In this document: in pieces, positions 55,763 to 64,000 of the stretch
Position numbering within the stretch: position 1 is the stretch's first letter
Layout of the letters: each line of letters opens with the position of its first letter
From: Mucilaginibacter conchicola
GTDB taxonomy: Bacteria; Bacteroidota; Bacteroidia; Sphingobacteriales; Sphingobacteriaceae
DNA length: 64,000 bases
Assembly: GCF_003432115.1 (NCBI RefSeq)
Contig: NZ_QWDC01000001.1
Coordinates: 496,001-560,000, forward strand
Direction of reading: 5' to 3'
Made by a program: the position numbers and the translations under genes
The notes under the pieces: model-generated
The model's database searches: none
Seen by the model: the letters and a program-made list of their open reading frames with translations, nothing else
Told to the model about the DNA's origin: nothing

Positions 55763-56893
55763 ATGAAATTATTCGACGTATATCCTATCAATCCAATCAA
55801 TATAGTTAAAGGCCAGGGCAGCCTGGTATTTGACGACAAAGGCACCGAATACCTTGACCTTTACGGCGGTCATGCGGTGATATCTATCGGTCACACCCAT
55901 CCGCATTATGTAAAGCGTTTGGAAGACCAGTTGCATCAGATCGGTTTTTACTCAAACTCTATCGAGATCCCGTTGCAAACAGAACTGGCAGAGAAATTAG
56001 GCCATGTATCAGGTAAAGAAGACTACCAACTATTTCTATGTAATTCTGGTGCCGAGGCAAATGAGAACGCGCTGAAACTGGCATCGTTCTACAACGGTAA
56101 AAAGAAGATCATCGCTTTTACTAAAGCATTTCATGGCCGTACCTCGCTGGCAGTTGCTGCTACAGATAACCCAAAGATAGTTGCTCCGGTTAATGAGACC
56201 GACAATGTAGTTTTCCTTCCATGGAATGATGAAGCTGCGCTTGAGCAGGCTTTTAAAGACCATGAGGTATCATCTGTCATCATCGAGAGCATCCAGGGTG
56301 TAGGCGGTATCCAGGTAGCTGAGGTAAGTTTCCTGCAAAAGATCCGTTCGCTTTGTGATGCAAACAATGCAGTATTTATTGCTGATGAGGTACAATGTGG
56401 TTATGCACGTACCGGTAAATTTTACGCGGCTGATCATGCAGGTGTAGACGCAGATATCTATACCATGGCAAAAGGTATGGGTAACGGCTTCCCTATCGGC
56501 GCAATCAGCATCGCACCAAAAATGAAGCCTGCTTATGGCATGCTGGGTACCACTTTTGGTGGTAACCATTTGGCTTGTGCCGCAGGTTTAGCGGTACTGG
56601 AAGTTATCGACCAGGACAACCTGTTACAGAATGCGGCCGAAATAGGCGCTTACCTGATTGACGAGGTGAAGAAATTTGACAAAGTAAAAGAAGTGCGCGG
56701 CAAAGGCCTGATGATAGGTATTGAATTGCCTGAGGAGCTATCAAACGTAAAGAAAGACCTGCTATTTAAGCACAACATTTTTACCGGCGAAGCCAAGCCA
56801 AACGTGATAAGGTTATTGCCAGCCCTTAACCTGACCAAATCACACGCCGACAGGTTCCTGCAGGCATTTGCAACAACATTAAACAACGCTTAA
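55763..56893 (+). CDS. argD: N-acylornithine aminotransferase (class III PLP)
   Basis: 376 residues from ATG 55763 (MKLFDVYPINPINIVKGQGS). The frame is open 25 codons upstream, but that part is encoded by the repeat and is not family-like. PLP-enzyme words: FLCNSGAEANENALKLA, AFHGRTSLAVAATDN, FIADEVQCGYARTGKF and the Lys in YTMAKGMGNGFPIGA, then GTTFGGNHLACAAG. It makes N-acetyl- or N-succinylornithine from the semialdehyde with glutamate. Positioned between argC and the transcarbamylase gene. Confidence 0.95.
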   Translation: MKLFDVYPINPINIVKGQGSLVFDDKGTEYLDLYGGHAVISIGHTHPHYVKRLEDQLHQIGFYSNSIEIPLQTELAEKLGHVSGKEDYQLFLCNSGAEANENALKLASFYNGKKKIIAFTKAFHGRTSLAVAATDNPKIVAPVNETDNVVFLPWNDEAALEQAFKDHEVSSVIIESIQGVGGIQVAEVSFLQKIRSLCDANNAVFIADEVQCGYARTGKFYAADHAGVDADIYTMAKGMGNGFPIGAISIAPKMKPAYGMLGTTFGGNHLACAAGLAVLEVIDQDNLLQNAAEIGAYLIDEVKKFDKVKEVRGKGLMIGIELPEELSNVKKDLLFKHNIFTGEAKPNVIRLLPALNLTKSHADRFLQAFATTLNNA

Positions 56894-56913
56894 CAAAATA
56901 CACTTGCCGTCAA

Positions 56914-56949
56914 GTCCCTCTCCCTTGGAGAGGGATTTTGGGTGAGGCT
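56914..56949. repeat. CCCTCTCC/GGAGAGGG repeat between argD and argF'
   Basis: GTCCCTCTCCCTTGGAGAGG and following GATTTTGGGTGAGGCT. The hairpin CCCTCTCC/GGAGAGGG has a two-base loop. Another common dispersed palindrome, ending 11 bases before the argF' start. Confidence 0.75.
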
Positions 56950-56960
56950 AAACAAGGCCC

Positions 56961-57911
56961 ATGAAACTATTTTCTTCCGTAAACGATGTTACCGATGTAA
57001 AGGCACTTGTTGCCCAGGCATTAGCAGAAAAGAATGATCCGTTTGCTCACCAGCATTTGGGCAAAAATAAAACCATTAGTCTGGTTTTCTTAAACCCAAG
57101 CTTGCGTACACGCATGAGCACCCAAAAAGCTGCCATGAATTTGGGTATGAACGTGATCGTTTTGAACATTGATAAGGAAGGATGGGCTTTGGAACTGCGC
57201 GATAACGTGATCATGAACGGCACCACCGTTGAGCATATCCGCGAGGCTGCTGCCGTTATGGGCGAATATTCTGATATTATCGGCGTGCGCTCGTTCCCCG
57301 GCCTTACAGACCGCGAAGAGGATTATAGCGAAAGTATCTTTAATAAGTTTGTTGAGTTTTGTAAAGTGCCTGTAATAAGCCTTGAATCGGCCACGCGCCA
57401 CCCGTTGCAAAGCCTGGCCGATCTGGTGACTATTGAAGAATTAAAAACCAAAGCACGACCTAAGGTGGTATTGACCTGGGCGCCGCACATAAAAGCATTA
57501 CCACAGGCTGTACCAAACTCTTTTGTGGAGTGGATGTGCCAGGCCGATGTTGACTTTGTGATTACCCATCCAGAAGGTTATGCCTTGTCAGAGCAATTCA
57601 CCAACGGTGCAACCATTACACATAATCAGGATGAAGCTTTGAAAGATGCAGACTTCATCTACGTAAAGAATTGGTCGGCCTATGAGCCCTACGGCGCTGT
57701 AACCGGCGGTAATGAGGATTGGATGCTAACTAATACCAAACTGGATGTGTTGGCACCTGAAGCAAAGGTAATGCACTGCCTGCCCGTACGCCGTGATCTG
57801 GAGCTTTCATCTGAGATACTGGATGGCCCGCGTTCTATCGTAGTACACGAAGCTGGTAATCGTGTTTGGGCGGCGCAAGCGGTATTGAAACAAATGCTGG
57901 AAGCTTTGTAA
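56961..57911 (+). CDS. argF': N-succinyl-/N-acetyl-ornithine carbamoyltransferase
   Basis: 316 residues. It is a transcarbamylase of the N-acylornithine branch: carbamoyl-phosphate motif SLRTR (residues 47-51), HPLQSLADL, TWAPH and HCLPVRRDLE (HCLPVRR, where true OTCase has HCLPA). Residue 90 in NGTTVEH is Val. In the characterised enzymes Glu at this point gives acetylornithine specificity, whereas Pro (Bacteroides fragilis) or engineered Val/Ser gives succinylornithine specificity. The enzyme is therefore predicted to act on N-succinylornithine. It is last in the arginine cluster. Confidence 0.93.
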   Translation: MKLFSSVNDVTDVKALVAQALAEKNDPFAHQHLGKNKTISLVFLNPSLRTRMSTQKAAMNLGMNVIVLNIDKEGWALELRDNVIMNGTTVEHIREAAAVMGEYSDIIGVRSFPGLTDREEDYSESIFNKFVEFCKVPVISLESATRHPLQSLADLVTIEELKTKARPKVVLTWAPHIKALPQAVPNSFVEWMCQADVDFVITHPEGYALSEQFTNGATITHNQDEALKDADFIYVKNWSAYEPYGAVTGGNEDWMLTNTKLDVLAPEAKVMHCLPVRRDLELSSEILDGPRSIVVHEAGNRVWAAQAVLKQMLEAL

Positions 57912-57967
57912 TAAAGTTTTACAACTGTCTTGATTCCTGACTCTTGATTTCCTGATTCTCCAACAAA

Positions 57968-58579
57968 ATGTATACACCAAAACATTTTCAGGTAACTGAA
58001 CAACAGCAAACTATCAGCTTTATGCAGAAGTATAGCTTTGCGGCCATTGTTACTATGATGAATGGTGTACCGGAGGCTACCCACCTGCCTTTTGTGGTTG
58101 AGCAGCGTGGTGATGAGGTGGTATTACTTTCGCACTTTGCCAAAGCCAATCCACAGGTTAACGTGGTTGAGAATGAGACCTCGCTGGTGGTATTTACTGA
58201 GCCCCATGCTTACGTATCTCCAAAACACTACGAGAAAGAACTGAACGTTCCTACCTGGAATTATATAGCCGTACATGCTTACGGCAAAGCCACGCTTATA
58301 AAAGATGAAACCGCTGTTGCCGGTTTATTAGCCAAAACCATCGGCACGTTTGAAGAGGAATATCTGAGCCAGTGGAATAAGCTCCCAGAAGACTACAAAC
58401 GCAAGATGATGAATGGAATTGTAGCGTTTGAACTGGCGGTTACCGATCTGCAGGCCAAATACAAACTCAGTCAAAACCGCAGCGAAACCGAGCAGCAAAA
58501 CATGATCAACAGTTTCAGCAACTCAACCAGCGCAAACGAAACGGATATAGCGCGTTACATGCGAGATCTGAAACATTAA
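57968..58579 (+). CDS. PaiB-like FMN-binding negative transcriptional regulator family protein
   Basis: 203 residues. It is a split-barrel flavoprotein with the PaiB words MYTPKHFQV, EATHLPFVVE, LLSHFAKANPQ, VVFTEPHAYVSPKHYE and VPTWNYIAVHAYG. PaiB of Bacillus was named as a repressor of sporulation and protease genes; most members are uncharacterised and may be FMN/heme enzymes. It follows argF' by 56 bases that contain short TTGATTCCTGACTC-type repeats. Its stop codon overlaps that of the convergent antiporter gene (TTAA). Confidence 0.9.
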   Translation: MYTPKHFQVTEQQQTISFMQKYSFAAIVTMMNGVPEATHLPFVVEQRGDEVVLLSHFAKANPQVNVVENETSLVVFTEPHAYVSPKHYEKELNVPTWNYIAVHAYGKATLIKDETAVAGLLAKTIGTFEEEYLSQWNKLPEDYKRKMMNGIVAFELAVTDLQAKYKLSQNRSETEQQNMINSFSNSTSANETDIARYMRDLKH

Positions 58580-59835
58580 CTCCCTGTACTCTCCGGCTGA
58601 TTCTTGTATGTTGCGTTGATCACCCGGTTCAATGTCAGCCCTTGCACAATGATGGAGAAGATGACGATGAAGTAAGTGCCCGAGAGGATAAAATGCCGGT
58701 AATCTGATGCCGGTAATGATAGTGCTAACGCAATAGAGATCCCGCCCCGCAAACCTGCCCATGTAAGGATATTAATACTCCCATAATTCACATTCAAACT
58801 TCGGCGAAGGAAAGTAAGCGGTAGCATGATGCTTGCCCAGCGGGCAGCCAGTATCAATACAATGCCTACCATGCCAGATAGCCAGTAGTGTTGCAGGAAT
58901 GGAAAGTTCACCATCTGTAAACCTATCATCACGAAGAGCATGGTGTTCAACAATTCATCTATCAATGTCCAGAATTTTTCCAATGCCTGGTGAGAGTGGT
59001 CTTTATCGTCTACATTAATAGAACGGCCACCGGCAAATAACCCCGCAGTTACAACCGCTAAAGGAATGGAAAGATGAAGGTATGTCGCCACTAATGAATC
59101 GAGCATTACCAACCCGAATGAGACCAGTACAATTGTCTGGAAATCGTTGATAGATTTCATTAACCGGTGCGCTAACAAGCCTGTTACAGCGCCTAAAGCA
59201 ATGCCACCAAATACTTCCTGTACAAACAGTATCACCGCTTTGCCAAAATCGATATTATTTACGCCAGATTGTGTGATTTCCAGCAGGGTAATAAAAAGCA
59301 CCAGCCCTATCCCATCGTTAAATAATGATTCGCCTGAGATGATGGTAGAAAGATTGGTTGGTAGCTTGGATCGGGTGATAATAGCACCAACCGCCACCGG
59401 ATCCGTAGGTGATACCAAAGCTCCGAATAGCAGGCAATAGATATAAGGGATCTTAATATCAAGCAAGCCGATCACATAATACAGCAGCGTTCCAAATATG
59501 GCCGAGGAAATAATAACGCCGATAGTGCTTAGCACAAAAACCGGCCACATCTCTTTCTTTAACCTTTTGGTGTTCAGGTTAAAAGCACTGGCAAACAGCA
59601 GGAAACCCAGCATAATATTGAGCACTGTGGTAGAGAAATTAATATTCTTAGCCAGTATGGTGAGGTATTTGGCACTATTGGGATCTACTTTGTCTATCAC
59701 AATAGTGATCAGCGAGCCAATAATAGCCAGCGACATAATGCCGATAGTACCCGGCAATTTTAGCCAGCGTGCATTAACATAAGAGTACAGGGCGCTTACA
59801 ATTACCAGCAGCGCTATGATCAGGAACAGGTGCAT
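58576..59835 (-). CDS. Na+/H+ antiporter, CPA1 family
   Basis: 419 residues, about 12 transmembrane helices. Ion-site words typical of CPA1 are present: ALVSPTDPVAVGAII (helix with the TDP core) and ISGESLFNDGIGLVLFI (the ND motif), followed by LTWAGLRGGISIALAL. The long cytoplasmic C-terminal domain of some members is missing. It expels Na+ (or K+) in exchange for H+ at the inner membrane. Single gene on the minus strand; its 3' end overlaps the PaiB gene by four bases. Confidence 0.94.
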   Translation of the reverse strand: MHLFLIIALLVIVSALYSYVNARWLKLPGTIGIMSLAIIGSLITIVIDKVDPNSAKYLTILAKNINFSTTVLNIMLGFLLFASAFNLNTKRLKKEMWPVFVLSTIGVIISSAIFGTLLYYVIGLLDIKIPYIYCLLFGALVSPTDPVAVGAIITRSKLPTNLSTIISGESLFNDGIGLVLFITLLEITQSGVNNIDFGKAVILFVQEVFGGIALGAVTGLLAHRLMKSINDFQTIVLVSFGLVMLDSLVATYLHLSIPLAVVTAGLFAGGRSINVDDKDHSHQALEKFWTLIDELLNTMLFVMIGLQMVNFPFLQHYWLSGMVGIVLILAARWASIMLPLTFLRRSLNVNYGSINILTWAGLRGGISIALALSLPASDYRHFILSGTYFIVIFSIIVQGLTLNRVINATYKNQPESTGS

Positions 59836-59872
59836 TTATAAGGTATTAGTGATACCGCCCGGGTGCCATCTG

Positions 59873-61171
59873 TTAATGAGGAATGGTATCCACGGTCATG
59901 GTATCAGTTTTAAAGTATCGGATAATTAAACGGTTATCACTGTTACGGGTAAGATAATTAATAGCCCAGTTTAAAAATACAATGGCTTTGTTACTAAAAC
60001 CCGCTAACGATAACAAGTGCACAAACATCCACAACAACCATGCAAAAAAGCCCTGGAACTTAAATTTCTTTATATCGGCTACCGCTTTGTTGCGGCCAAT
60101 AGTAGCCATAGTGCCCAGATCATGATAAACAAATGGTGTCGTGGCCTTACCCGAAATGATAGCTTGCAGATTTTTCGCCAGGTGCCTGCCCTGCTGCAAA
60201 GCCACCTGAGCCACGCCTGGAAATCCACCCGGATTGGCCTCGCTTTGCACCGCAGAAACATCGCCTATGGCAAACACGTTGTTATAGCCCTTAACGCGGT
60301 TGATCTCATCTGTTATTAGGCGACCACCTTTTGCTACGGTCTGCTCGGGCATACCAGTTGGCACCTCTCCTTTTACACCTGCTGCCCAAAGCACATTTTT
60401 GGTGTTGATGATGGTACCGTTATCTATCTTCAATATCGAGCCATTGTAACTGGATACGTGTACACCATTGTAGATAGTGACATCCATTTTCTGCAAAAAC
60501 TCTTTTGCTTTAACAGACGCCGGGGTTGACATTGCTGCTAAAAGCTCGTCTTTACCCTCAACTAGATAAACTTTCATATCGGCGTTGCACAAGGCAGGAT
60601 AATCTTTACACAGCACGTACTCGCGCAACTCAGAGATGGCGCCGGCAAGCTCTACCCCTGTTGGGCCACCACCTACTATCACAAATGTAAGCAGAGCATC
60701 ACGTTCAGCTTTATCCGCAGTAACTAATGCTTTCTCAAGATTCTGCAATATCAGGCTACGGATATTAAGGGCCTCGGCAATATTTTTCATGGGCATGGTG
60801 TAATGCTCCAGTTCCTGGTTGCCAAAAAAGTTGGTATTGGCACCGGTTGCAATCACCAGGTAATCGTAATTATAGTTACCCGCGGTAGTTTCCACTACGC
60901 TATTAACTGTATCTATATTATCAACATTGGCCAAATGGAAAGTAAAATTCTTTTGCCTGCCAAATATCCTACGGATAGGAAAACCGATAGAATCGGCCTC
61001 AATAGCCCCCGTTGCTACCTGGTATAGCAGAGGCTGAAATGTATGGTAATTGTGTTTATCTAAAAGCAACACCTCAATCGGTGCATTCTTTAATTTTTTT
61101 GCTAACTGTACACCGCCAAATCCCCCGCCAATAATAACTACCCTTGGTTTTTTGTTTTCCTGTTTATCCAT
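59873..61171 (-). CDS. ndh: Type II NADH dehydrogenase (NDH-2)
   Basis: 432 residues from ATG 61171. FAD site VVIIGGGFGGVQLAKKLK, quinone-side YHTFQPLLYQVATGA, NADH site FVIVGGGPTGVELAGAISEL and the second FAD word NVFAIGDVSAV are all intact. The C-terminus has a hydrophobic region (GFFAWLLWMFVHLLSLAGF) that attaches it to the membrane. It passes electrons from NADH to menaquinone without pumping protons. Bacteroidota often carry several paralogues; this one is a single gene. Confidence 0.94.
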   Translation of the reverse strand: MDKQENKKPRVVIIGGGFGGVQLAKKLKNAPIEVLLLDKHNYHTFQPLLYQVATGAIEADSIGFPIRRIFGRQKNFTFHLANVDNIDTVNSVVETTAGNYNYDYLVIATGANTNFFGNQELEHYTMPMKNIAEALNIRSLILQNLEKALVTADKAERDALLTFVIVGGGPTGVELAGAISELREYVLCKDYPALCNADMKVYLVEGKDELLAAMSTPASVKAKEFLQKMDVTIYNGVHVSSYNGSILKIDNGTIINTKNVLWAAGVKGEVPTGMPEQTVAKGGRLITDEINRVKGYNNVFAIGDVSAVQSEANPGGFPGVAQVALQQGRHLAKNLQAIISGKATTPFVYHDLGTMATIGRNKAVADIKKFKFQGFFAWLLWMFVHLLSLAGFSNKAIVFLNWAINYLTRNSDNRLIIRYFKTDTMTVDTIPH

Positions 61172-61299
61172 AGTAACAACGGTATTGTGCACCTAAGCTA
61201 CAAACCTTAATGTAAACTGCTAACATGACAAGTTGTTATGTGTTTTAAATGAGATGATTTTTACAATAACAGGTAAATGGCTATAAGTCTGCAAAGCAA

Positions 61300-61326
61300 A
61301 AAGAGCAACGGATGCCGATGCTCTTT
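61300..61326. terminator. Hairpin in the spacer between ndh and a small membrane protein gene
   Basis: AAAGAGCA (61300-61307) and TGCTCTTT (61319-61326) with an inner CGGATGCCG. On the minus strand it is followed by TTGCTTTGC, so it is weakly terminator-like for transcripts coming from the M56 gene. Confidence 0.5.
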
Positions 61327-61390
61327 GATAAAGTTTAGGTTTTAGGTTGATATTTTGTAGATTGCAGAAACTTAGATCTTTAATCTCACA

Positions 61391-61606
61391 ATGTTCGCTG
61401 AAATCGGTACTTTTCTCATCGCTGCACTTCTGTTATTTGGCATTTATAAGATAATGAATGCTTTGTATACTGCACTGCCAGAGTCACCTTTTCGTACGTT
61501 TATCCTTTCTCCTTACGGCAACGTGTTAAACGGCGTGCTTTCTCTTATTATCCTCTATGGCCTGTTTGTATTTGTTGCAGTAGCTATATTAGATATCCGT
61601 TGCTGA
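61391..61606 (+). CDS. Small hypothetical membrane protein
   Basis: 71 residues with two transmembrane helices (about 5-25 and 46-68) joined by TALPESPFRTFILSPYGNVLNG. No recognisable family. It is a solitary plus-strand gene between two minus-strand genes, ends 27 bases before the M56 stop codon and is preceded by 219 bases of spacer. Coding status rests on frame quality and the two-helix pattern. Confidence 0.65.
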   Translation: MFAEIGTFLIAALLLFGIYKIMNALYTALPESPFRTFILSPYGNVLNGVLSLIILYGLFVFVAVAILDIRC

Positions 61607-61633
61607 CGAGACAAGATACAAACCGAAGGTCAT

Positions 61634-63577
61634 TTACAATTTCTCGTAAAATTTGTAGAAGAAATCGGGGTTTTTAACGCCGTAGTCTTTAATTTGGTTT
61701 GATAGCGCTACCCAATCGTTAACCGTATATTCTTTTTCTCCCGTTTTAACTTCGTGTACAAAACGGAAGGTTACCTCATCTCCTGGCTGGATGTAGGCAA
61801 AAGAAGGAGCATTAGGTTTAATATTAAATTTGATGTTATAATCGTCAACCTTTACAATTGCACTTTTCCATTTACCATTGGCGTATTTTTCTATATCTGT
61901 TACCTTGCCATAAGCGTACCTAACCTTGTTTGCCTCGTACAGAAACGCGACTTTTTGCAACGGCGCACTTTTGTAAATTAAATTGCCAGCTTTCTTTACT
62001 TCTGTTGGAGTTATTGTTATCGGTATACCTTTATTCCACATTGTTCCTAAAGTTGTTATTTCCAATTCATCCCCATTACTAAATTGCCCCTTTGAAAATT
62101 TTGCATTTGCAAAATTATACGGCAATAAAAATTCATCCCTACCTTGTTGAAGTTTGTAGCCGCTTAATTTTGAAGAATGAATGGTTGTATCTATTAAACC
62201 AATCACTGTATAAGTGAGCTTTTTGCCATTAACGCGTTCAGCAGTTTCATATTTTTGCTTCCCCTCTGCAGACGATATGTACGCTGAAAACTCCGCGTTT
62301 CTCTTTTGAAAATCCTTACGCTGTTTAGGTGTTAGGTTACTTTTTTGGCGATATTTATTTTTTACAGTATCCAAAAGAGTTGATAAACGATTGGTGTTGC
62401 CTTTAAATTCAAAAAACAGATCATATTTGGCCACTTCGTCCTTTTTTGAACCTTTATAGTATTCGGTTGAGCCCGATCTCCAGCTATCAGCTTTCATTGC
62501 TTTAACAGCCGTTTCAACAGCAGCCACTTCACTTTCTTTATAAAGCTTGTCGTTCACAATAAAAACTACCGAAGCCCCTTTCCTGTCCTCTATACCCATT
62601 GCGCCTTTTGAACCGGGTATATGTACTTCGCGTTTTACCAGCTCAACGCCGTTCTTATCTTTAAATTCTGTTTTGGTGTAAAAGGCATTTCCCTGTTTGC
62701 CGTTGGTGGTTTTCAGATTGGCAAATGCCAGTGAGCTAAGTGCCACAACAGGCAGCATAAGCGTGTAGATGATCTTTTTCATATTTGGTGTAGGTTTGTT
62801 AAATAACATGGCTATGCGGTTCTTCAACGGTACTTTGCTAAAGCTGTGCATCAGGTAATCATTACCGGCTACCGATAGCTTGAACAGCAACGCGGCGTAT
62901 TCGCTTTTATCAGCACCGCCGGTGGCAATACGATCAACCTCAAACTCGTGGTTCTCTTCCATCGAACGGATATAGAAATACGCGAAAGGATTAAACCAGA
63001 GCATGGCGAGGGTAATACGGGCTATAATACGGTCGGCAGAGTGCCACAGCCGGATGTGCAACAGTTCGTGGGCTACTATCTGCTTTAATTCTGCTGGTGA
63101 AAGTTCATTATCATTAACAAATACCACGTTAAAAAGCGAACTGTTAGAACCAGCTTTTACTACTCGTACATTATCGATACAAAAAAGCTGCTCGCCTTTT
63201 GAACGTTTAATGAACATTAATAAAGTAAACGCAAGCTTTATAAGGGACAGGGCAGCAATAGCGCTGTACAGGTATTTCAGCATTACGGGAATGTCTATAG
63301 TATCCCTTACGGGGATGTTTTGCACGTCAGCAGATACAGGATTAGCCGTAAAATACTGTAGCTGGTTAAAATCAACCACGGGTTGCAGAACGGCAGGATG
63401 TTGCTCTGCAGTTACCGGTAAATGCATGGTTGGAATAATAAAACTCAGCAGCAACGTGCCCAGCAGATACCAGCGGTTAATGGTAAAAAAGGTTAACCTG
63501 CGCAGCAGCAGAAAATAAAAGAGATAGAAAATGGCGCTGCAGGCTGATACCTGTAACAGGTAAATAATTAGTTTCAT
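61634..63577 (-). CDS. M56 (BlaR1-type) membrane metallopeptidase
   Basis: 647 residues. Four N-terminal membrane helices are interrupted by the zinc motif HELLHIRLWHSADR (near residues 168-172), with the distal Glu in ENHEFEVDR. A fifth hydrophobic segment (KKIIYTLMLPVVALSSLAFA) near residue 270 leads into a large periplasmic part (290-647) without penicillin-binding motifs, so this is not a beta-lactam sensor. In BlaR1/BlaI-like pairs the protease inactivates the repressor when the sensor part is triggered; here the signal is unknown. Its start overlaps the BlaI stop in TAATG. Confidence 0.92.
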   Translation of the reverse strand: MKLIIYLLQVSACSAIFYLFYFLLLRRLTFFTINRWYLLGTLLLSFIIPTMHLPVTAEQHPAVLQPVVDFNQLQYFTANPVSADVQNIPVRDTIDIPVMLKYLYSAIAALSLIKLAFTLLMFIKRSKGEQLFCIDNVRVVKAGSNSSLFNVVFVNDNELSPAELKQIVAHELLHIRLWHSADRIIARITLAMLWFNPFAYFYIRSMEENHEFEVDRIATGGADKSEYAALLFKLSVAGNDYLMHSFSKVPLKNRIAMLFNKPTPNMKKIIYTLMLPVVALSSLAFANLKTTNGKQGNAFYTKTEFKDKNGVELVKREVHIPGSKGAMGIEDRKGASVVFIVNDKLYKESEVAAVETAVKAMKADSWRSGSTEYYKGSKKDEVAKYDLFFEFKGNTNRLSTLLDTVKNKYRQKSNLTPKQRKDFQKRNAEFSAYISSAEGKQKYETAERVNGKKLTYTVIGLIDTTIHSSKLSGYKLQQGRDEFLLPYNFANAKFSKGQFSNGDELEITTLGTMWNKGIPITITPTEVKKAGNLIYKSAPLQKVAFLYEANKVRYAYGKVTDIEKYANGKWKSAIVKVDDYNIKFNIKPNAPSFAYIQPGDEVTFRFVHEVKTGEKEYTVNDWVALSNQIKDYGVKNPDFFYKFYEKL

Positions 63578-63942
63578 TACTTTTTATTTTTGTTGATCAA
63601 CTCCTGTACTTTCTCAATATCATCGGCGCTCAGTTTTTGCTCCTTCACCATAAACGATAAAAGATTATCAACCGAGCCATCAAAATAACCTGTAAACATT
63701 TTTTTGAAAGAGGCCTTACGATACTCCCCTTTGCTGATAGCCGGATAATACTCATAAGTTTTGCCATAAGCTTTATAAGCTACATAGCCCTTTTTCTCCA
63801 GCAACCGCACTACCGATGATATGGTATTGTAAGGTGGCTTAGGGTCATCAGGCATAGCCTCAATAATGTCTTTTACAAAAGCCGTTTTTAGCTTCCATAA
63901 TATCTGCATTACGCGCTCTTCCGTTTTTGTTAATTCTTCCAT
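63577..63942 (-). CDS. BlaI/MecI/CopY-family transcriptional repressor
   Basis: 121 residues from ATG 63942 (MEELTKTEERVMQILWKLK); a TTG two codons earlier is possible. The winged helix is typical: PKPPYNTISSVVRLLEKKGYVAYKAYGKTYEYYP, here given by its key words YNTISSVVR and LEKKGYV. The C-terminal helix (about 80-121) dimerises. It should repress its own operon with the M56 gene by binding the palindrome just upstream (63985-64000), and be cleaved when the M56 protease is active. Confidence 0.94.
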   Translation of the reverse strand: MEELTKTEERVMQILWKLKTAFVKDIIEAMPDDPKPPYNTISSVVRLLEKKGYVAYKAYGKTYEYYPAISKGEYRKASFKKMFTGYFDGSVDNLLSFMVKEQKLSADDIEKVQELINKNKK

Positions 63943-63984
63943 ACTCAAATCTATAACTTACTTTTCAGTTTTACAACTAAAAAT

Positions 63985-64000
63985 TAAGTTACATAACTTA
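63985..64000. promoter_or_regulatory. Probable BlaI-type operator
   Basis: TAAGTTA-CA-TAACTTA, a 16-base palindrome with perfect seven-base arms, 43 bases upstream of the blaI-like start and at the window edge. A further half-site ATAACTTA is at 63953-63960. The arrangement suggests autoregulation. Confidence 0.6.

Noticed and set aside
1..64000. CRISPR arrays, insertion sequences, integrases, prophage
   Set aside because: No regularly spaced direct repeats, transposase motifs or phage structural genes apart from the orphan spike pair were found on either strand.

Overview
The window is chromosomal DNA of a Bacteroidota bacterium, most like the Sphingobacteriaceae (Mucilaginibacter/Pedobacter type). 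Evidence: several promoters carry the Bacteroidota -7 element TAnnTTTG; Shine-Dalgarno sequences are mostly absent; there is an N-acyl-ornithine transcarbamylase in place of ArgF; and YpdA, M56/BlaI, TonB-C and four-helix-bundle proteins and many short palindromic intergenic repeats are present. No insertion sequence, integrase, prophage or CRISPR array was found. Most of the window is ordinary core genome.

Layout. 1-7.9 kb: a SAM hydrolase cut by the window edge, a membrane-anchored coiled-coil protein, an ABC exporter, a beta-CASP nuclease, a CCG Fe-S protein with an MFS transporter, and an Asp/Glu racemase. 8-14.7 kb: RNase R, polyprenyl synthase, an M1 aminopeptidase between two TonB-C proteins, and L27 (with an unusual 54-residue acidic/basic tail) with L21. 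14.7-20.4 kb: a four-helix-bundle gene bounded by inverted short repeats, a dicarboxylate symporter, an ECF sigma factor with an overlapping membrane partner, and an aldo/keto reductase. 20.4-25.3 kb: a secreted Gly/Asn/Arg-rich protein with a G10 tract, an MG2/plug protein without a barrel, and a sorbosone-dehydrogenase-like lipoprotein. 25.4-33.4 kb: a TrpXYZ-like ABC importer, MarC, tRNA-His, a DUF2185 protein, RNase HI, a phosphodiesterase, TrmN6 and a GT2 enzyme. 33.4-41.6 kb: PBP1C, a DEDD exonuclease, a nucleotidyltransferase with a 57-residue partner missed by length-filtered ORF calling, an AAA ATPase, a CocE hydrolase, HscB and two tRNA-Leu genes. 41.6-51.7 kb: an orphan PAAR + truncated VgrG pair with an unknown gene upstream, a collagen-like lipoprotein, DNA polymerase IV divergent from two tandem 2H phosphoesterases across a palindrome, YpdA, SRP RNA, a third 2H protein and a GH20 hexosaminidase. 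51.9-57.9 kb: an arginine cluster. 57.9-64 kb: PaiB-like protein, Na+/H+ antiporter, NDH-2, and an M56/BlaI pair with a palindromic operator at the window edge.

The arginine cluster is the most integrated unit: possible ARG box, a 41-residue leader with three consecutive CGA codons, terminator-like hairpins, N-acylglutamate synthase, argG, cupin, argC, argD and an N-acyl-ornithine transcarbamylase. Val90 in the last enzyme suggests succinylated rather than acetylated intermediates. argB, argE and argH are not in the window. The cluster is dense in palindromic repeats, and two copies of one repeat lie in frame inside argC, where each encodes the peptide TPPSGG(G/W)GA.

Limits: everything here was read by eye. 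No homology search, structure prediction or RNA folding was run. Family names rest on recognised motifs, and regulatory calls are weaker than gene calls.
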